A stretch of 64,000 nucleotides of DNA from Metopolophium dirhodum (taxonomy: Eukaryota; Arthropoda; Insecta; Hemiptera; Aphididae): the NCBI RefSeq assembly GCF_019925205.1, contig NC_083565.1, forward strand, positions 31,834,241 to 31,898,240, read 5' to 3'. This document shows, in pieces, positions 60,901 through 64,000 of this stretch. The first letter of the stretch is position 1. Every line of letters starts with the position of its first letter. A program made the position numbers and the translations under genes. Below the pieces are notes generated by a model. The model had not been told where the DNA came from. It ran no database searches and saw nothing but the letters and a program-made list of their open reading frames with translations.

Positions 60901-63849
60901 TAATTGTAACCATTACTCAATATGTAGCGATACCGAAGCGCAACTGTGATAATAATATAGTAGTCACGAGTTTGCCTGCAGGCCGTTAATATTATATTAT
61001 GTATTCGCGAGCATAATACGCATGTATATGACCGCGGTCTCGCCGTTATTTAAACAAAGCTCTCGTATACGGGGTGTTTCAAATGCTGCGCGCCGAAACC
61101 GTCGACTAGGCGGAATTTCAATGACCTCGTGTGACAATTAATTTGCACCTTCGAAATATATTGTATCCGTCATGACGTGTCGACGCGTGGTCCTTGATGT
61201 CGGCAAAAAAACGCTAGACCCGGGGTCTATCAAGAGACAGTCTGCTCGCGAATAGATTTTATCACAATATCGCGAATATAATAATATCTAGCCAAGACCG
61301 CGGGTTCGTGTCCTCGTCGTGAATTAAGGGGGTGTCAGGGCACCGCGTATGTTTTCTCTCGCTGACCCATGCGCAACACAGCAAATTTGTGTTTACCAGA
61401 AGCATCCCCGTGTATTGTTAAGTACATATAATATTGGAGCGACTTCGCCTATTACCGAACTCTTAGCTAAGAACATTACCCGTGTCCCTGCGTTGGCTTT
61501 TGGGCGGTGTTGTAATTTTTATACAATTTAAACGGTCATAACTCAAATAATATTATATAAACTAAAATATCACAAAATAGCCAATGCCAATATGGACACA
61601 ACTGTTGTTCTTAACTTAAAATTTAGCAACAGGTGAATTCACTATGATATTAAATGTAATAAAACAGAGATCGTTCTGCTTAACGTAAAATATTTGCTAT
61701 GTTGCGTGTGGATCTGAGGGAAAGAAAACCAATAGTGTGCTAACATAGTGACATCTTCGTAATGATATGGGTTGATGATGGGGTGTTTTAAATGCCGCGT
61801 GACCGAGACCGTGCAGTACTGTCTCCGTTGTAATATTATGTAAAACTTAATACGTCTCTTTGTTTACAGAGATCCCATATGCTGTGAAGTCCATTGTCTT
61901 CATGATTTTACTTGTGATAGTCGTCCATCTGGAATCTAATAAAATAAGTGAGTTTTCCCAACCATTCTAAGGAGACGAAATAAATAAATAAAATAAAAAT
62001 TAGATTACCAGAGAAAACTTGGATATTGCAAAGAGATAGACGGTTTTAAGTGTGAAAACGGCGGAATCAGGATGTACACCGAGGAAAATGGATTATCGTG
62101 CTGGTGCACTTCAGACTACGTCGGCGAACGCTGCCGTGAGTTTTATAGCGCAGTGGTTTATTAAATTATATATTATTATTATACATTCAAGTAGGTTTGT
62201 TATATTATCGCAACATTTTTATCGATAATTTTACTGATTTACTGGGTATCGAATAGAAAACTAATAAATATCGTTACCTACAAAATATCGCAACAAATTA
62301 GGTACCTATCGGTATTTACTTATATTGGTAAAAAAAATATGGTAAAAATTAATATTAAACTCTGTAGCCAGTAAGGATGGCAAAAATTACACTCGAAAAC
62401 CTACACAACAAAAAACCAATCATGAAATACGTAAAAAAAAAAGCGATAAGGATTTTAGCAAATTATTTATTTAATGTTTGTATAATATATTATACGCATA
62501 TGAAAATAAAAGAATAAAAAAAATGTGCAGTTTATCTATTACTTTAGCAATTACATTTGATAAACTCTCAAAGCCCCATTAATTTTTTTGTTAAATCTGC
62601 TAAAATATCGAGTGCTTTTTCTTGCCTAGAACTAGAATCCGTGACTGAGTCAGGTGGCGTAACTATAAAATTAATATTGGACCGTGTACCAGTTTACCTT
62701 AACAAGATAAATTTGGCGATGTATAGATAATTCGTATAGATAATTTTACTAATATGATATAATATAATGCTTAATAGCAGTGTAAACCTTAATTATATTA
62801 GTCATAACATTTTTTTCCCATCCTCAGAGGAACCCGTGTCGTTTATGTCACGTGCAGTAGCACTGTTTCGCTTTGGACACTTGGACGTCAGTAGAGGCAG
62901 GCCGACGATGTGGTGGAGCATTTTACCGTTCACTTCGGGACGCCAGCTAAAAAGCAATTACGCTTGTAAGTTACAGTTACAATATAACAAGTTAAGGTTA
63001 TTTTCATTAAATGAAATATATAGACAGTAAATCCTTCCTTAATGAACACTACCCCACCCCTCCTCCTCCTAAATAGCTCAGTTTTTTTTTTGGAACAAAC
63101 TTTCTACAAGTGGACAACAAATTCTCAGGGGTTTCGCTGTGGTTATATAATATTATATATACTAAGTGGCAAGGGTGGGCATTAAAGAGTTAAAAGTTAA
63201 AATAAGGTTAAAACGTTAAGTTAATTAACTCGTTGCTTTTTTTCCAAATTAACTTTTAACTTAACAAGTCACTTTTTTTTCAAGATTAACGTGTTAACTT
63301 TAAGTTAATTTTATCTCAAAAGTATCTAAATTACTTTAATTTTTGTCCGAAGAATAATGCAAATTTTTGAATGGGTATTTGCTTTGATGTATCATTTTAA
63401 ATTTCCCCAGTAATTTTCTTGAGCATAAAGAAAAACTATCTAATAAACCATGTTATGTGTCAAGAACATAATAGAATATTTTATTTTTGCAAATTAGCAA
63501 ATTTTATCTTTACACTAAGTTAAGTTACTTTTTTTTTCAAAGCTAACTCTTAAATTAACGAGTTAACGAAAAAAAATACGAGTAACTTTTAACTTAACGA
63601 GTTAAAAAAAATCGTCAACTTGCCCAGCCTTGCTAAGTGGGTGCCCTTTAAATTATTTAAATTTTAATATAGTATGATATTATATTTTAACAACCTAAAT
63701 TAAAAACAAAACCCTACAGGAACTCGATTTAATTTTTAAATATTATATATTATGATTAGCGACATTTTTTAATGTTTGTATACATTTCAGCAGTTGTACA
63801 TTTTATAACATTGTCCACTTTGTTAATATTGGTTCTTTTCCAAAACTAG
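57944..63849 (+). CDS. Membrane protein with EGF-like module, 10 exons, family not recognised
   Basis: Proposed exons: 57944-58018, 58316-58406, 58477-58523, 58598-58802, 58882-58959, 59022-59426, 61870-61947, 62004-62135, 62828-62965 and 63791-63849. All have GT-AG ends and compatible phases (most are 1-1), giving about 435 aa. The start is MSFFSSRRTNP, with an in-frame stop upstream at 57878. Exons 3-5 predict helix/coiled coil (ALKHHVADAIYTLQQTVDEQ). Exon 6 is Ala- then Pro-rich (SGATAAAAAV; GPPPALPVPRPPPSPP) and ends basic (NFRRRIPKIEDFFGD). Exon 7 is a hydrophobic span (SIVFMILLVIVVHL). Exon 8 is EGF-like: GYC, FKCENGG, LSCWC, YVGERC. The usual third cysteine is Arg (GGIRMYTE). The last exon is hydrophobic to the stop (VVHFITLSTLLILVLFQN), either a second span or a GPI-type tail. 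The N-terminal part is presumably cytosolic and the EGF-like part outside. The last exon uses a CAGCAG acceptor, so one residue may vary. The first and last exons are the least certain. Confidence 0.65.
59427..60560. mobile_element. Element with inverted arrays of GTAATTTGCGCCA motifs
   Basis: About six copies of a GTAATTTGCGCCA-like motif lie at the left (59431-59605) and five in inverse orientation at the right (60372-60555). The likely ends are GCGTACGTAGTTTGCGCC (59484) and GGCGCAAATTACATACGCCC (60541-60560). No coding region is present; a family 2 hAT MITE sits inside. It fills part of intron 6 of the EGF-like gene and begins right at the donor of exon 6 (GATG|GTATTTTGCGCC). Confidence 0.65.
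59796..60216. mobile_element. hAT-type MITE, family 2, copy 2 (degenerate)
   Basis: The ends AGCCTGGGCATAAACG and ACTTGCCCAGGCTTG resemble those of 38531-39080, and the interior has the same AAGTTAA-rich motifs. No matching 8-bp duplication is visible, so it is older or damaged. It is nested in the GCGCC-motif element. Confidence 0.65.
60561..61323. other. Intron 6 of the EGF-like gene, GC-richer stretch
   Basis: No exon fits the phase 1-1 frame of the gene. GC-rich patches at 60575-60660 and 61020-61320 hold no repeat that I recognise. Confidence 0.45.
61324..61762. mobile_element. TTAA-flanked foldback element, decayed copy
   Basis: It starts TTAAGGGGGTGTCAGGGCAC and shares TGTTTTCTCTCGCTGACCCA with 23343-23789. 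The right end, GAAAACCAATAGTGTGCTAA then GACATCTTCGTAA, is the degraded inverse. The open frame at 61349-61531 lies inside and is not considered a gene. Confidence 0.6.
62136..62827. other. Intron 8 of the EGF-like gene
   Basis: AT-rich, no repeat pairs and no additional exon seen. Confidence 0.5.
63170..63632. mobile_element. hAT-type MITE, family 2, copy 3 (463 bp)
   Basis: The ends are CAAGGGTGGGCATTAAAG and ACTTGCCCAGCCTTG, with an exact 8-bp duplication CTAAGTGG (63162-63169 and 63633-63640). The interior is rich in GTTAACTT-like motifs, as in copy 1. It lies in the last intron of the EGF-like gene. Confidence 0.85.
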
Positions 63850-64000
63850 GGTTTACAATCATTAATCTAGAAAATAATTCTATATTATCCTCACGAAATG
63901 TACCTAATTAACGTTGTTCTGTAACTTTTAATGCATATTAAACAAGATCTATAATTTAGCTTGCAGCGATTGATTGAGTGTATTAATAAGCTAAAATATG

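Noticed and set aside
1..64000. CRISPR arrays, bacterial genes or symbiont insertions
   Set aside because: No direct-repeat/spacer arrays, no ribosome-binding-site-led operons and no bacterial protein signatures; the short spaced motifs belong to transposon ends.

Overview
The window is AT-rich insect nuclear DNA, most likely from an aphid. The reasons are split genes with GT-AG introns, a very large load of short DNA transposons, an insect-type membrane UDP-glycosyltransferase (UGT), an MFSD6-like transporter, and dispersed repeats with ends of the type I associate with aphid genomes (for example CATCGCTTCGCTCAGAATCT). The species assignment is inference. There is nothing bacterial: no operons, rRNA, tRNA or CRISPR.

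1-18.5 kb: a duplicated cluster of a small secreted cysteine-rich peptide family plus a UGT gene. Two peptide genes look intact: copy A (+, 1947-4316) and copy C (-, 15116-17963). Each has a 12-nt coding first exon (MNRL), a 119-nt second exon carrying the signal peptide and acidic spacer, and a 250-292-nt third exon carrying 9-11 cysteines. Copy B (7076-7977) has lost exon 1 and the signal peptide. A lone exon 2 (576-694) and a lone exon 1 with promoter (11027-11450) are further remnants. A and C sit on the arms of an inverted duplication (about 1677-5957 against 13390-18250) that also copied the last UGT exon. The UGT itself (11595-13673) lacks the small exon for the start of the UGT signature, and joining the flanking exons makes an in-frame stop.

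18.5-37.9 kb: almost entirely repeats. They include a hAT-type family with 8-bp target duplications, other TIR elements, a TTAA-flanked foldback element, two unclassified aphid-type repeat families (called R1 and R2 here), and a GC-rich 1.5-kb chimeric element carrying a truncated SAP-domain, gag-like ORF.

37.9-47.3 kb: seven coding exons of an MFSD6-like major-facilitator transporter on the + strand; the N-terminal exon was not found. A nearly identical inverted repeat of about 1.1 kb (36.53-37.59 / 42.37-43.44 kb) brackets its first six visible exons.

47.3-55.6 kb: nested inverted and tandem duplications with no intact gene, interrupted by a 749-bp TIR element.

57.9-63.85 kb: a ten-exon gene on the + strand, reconstructed here by splice phase. 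It predicts a protein of about 435 aa with a helical/coiled region, a Pro/Ala-rich segment, a hydrophobic segment, an EGF-like module lacking one canonical cysteine, and a hydrophobic C-terminus. I do not recognise its family. Its introns hold several short DNA transposons.
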